Assembly (NCBI GenBank): GCA_019245455.1
Contig: JAFARM010000060.1
Coordinates: 1 to 5,591 of the forward strand
DNA from: Sphingomonadaceae bacterium
GTDB lineage: Bacteria; Pseudomonadota; Alphaproteobacteria; Sphingomonadales; Sphingomonadaceae
Direction: 5' to 3'
DNA: 5,591 bases
Made by a program: the position numbers and the translations under genes. Positions within the stretch are counted from its first letter, which is position 1. Each line of letters starts with the position of its first letter. The notes under the pieces were generated by a model that saw nothing but the letters and a program-made list of their open reading frames with translations, did not search any database and was not told the DNA's origin. This document shows, piece after piece, positions 5,574-5,591 of the stretch.

Positions 5574-5591
5574 ATGCCGACAGTATATCTC
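5574..5591 (+). CDS. Start of an unidentified gene, cut by the right edge
   Basis: Only the first six codons are inside the window (MPTVYL). The ATG has a good ribosome binding site and an AT-rich upstream region, which makes a real start likely. Six residues are too few to name a family, and I make no functional claim. Confidence 0.55.

Overview
The window is a compact, GC-rich bacterial chromosomal segment. It holds three complete metabolic-enzyme genes, the 3' part of a DNA ligase gene, one small membrane-protein gene, and the first six codons of a further gene. The strong G/C bias at third codon positions, short intergenic gaps, and TTGnnn / TAnnnT-type promoter candidates close to start codons fit a high-GC alphaproteobacterium. 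The mix of genes (stand-alone LigC-type ligase, EthA-type Baeyer-Villiger monooxygenase, cytosolic GH1-like hydrolase, Rieske oxygenase) makes a sphingomonad my best guess. That is an impression from composition and gene content, not a proof.

Layout. Positions 2-985 (+) carry an ATP-dependent DNA ligase of the LigC type, cut by the left edge. After 52 bases comes an EthA-like flavin monooxygenase (1038-2531, +). It meets the convergent GH1-like glycoside hydrolase gene (2528-3847, -) tail to tail, with the two stop codons overlapping in four bases. A 154-base divergent intergenic region (3848-4001) separates the hydrolase from a Rieske-type ring-hydroxylating oxygenase alpha subunit (4002-5156, +). 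This region is flanked by a perfect 10-base inverted repeat, one arm of which abuts the oxygenase ATG. An 80-base gap with a hairpin and a promoter candidate leads to a 71-residue single-pass membrane protein of unknown function (5237-5452, +). A 121-base gap with an AT-rich patch then precedes a new gene starting at 5574 with a good ribosome binding site.

How the genes work together. No shared pathway can be read from the window. The ligase acts in DNA break repair. The monooxygenase and the Rieske protein are both oxygenases, but they lie in separate transcription units with the hydrolase between them on the other strand, and neither has a partner reductase, ferredoxin or regulator beside it. 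The segment looks like ordinary accessory-metabolism chromosome. I see no transposase, integrase, phage gene, CRISPR array, tRNA or rRNA.

Most worth a second look: an Arg in place of the first Gly of the FAD-binding GxGxxG motif of the EthA-like enzyme; the inverted repeat and probable leaderless start at the hydrolase/oxygenase divergent region; the atypical residues next to both catalytic glutamates of the GH1-like enzyme; and the small membrane protein. I did not find a clearly new multi-gene system.
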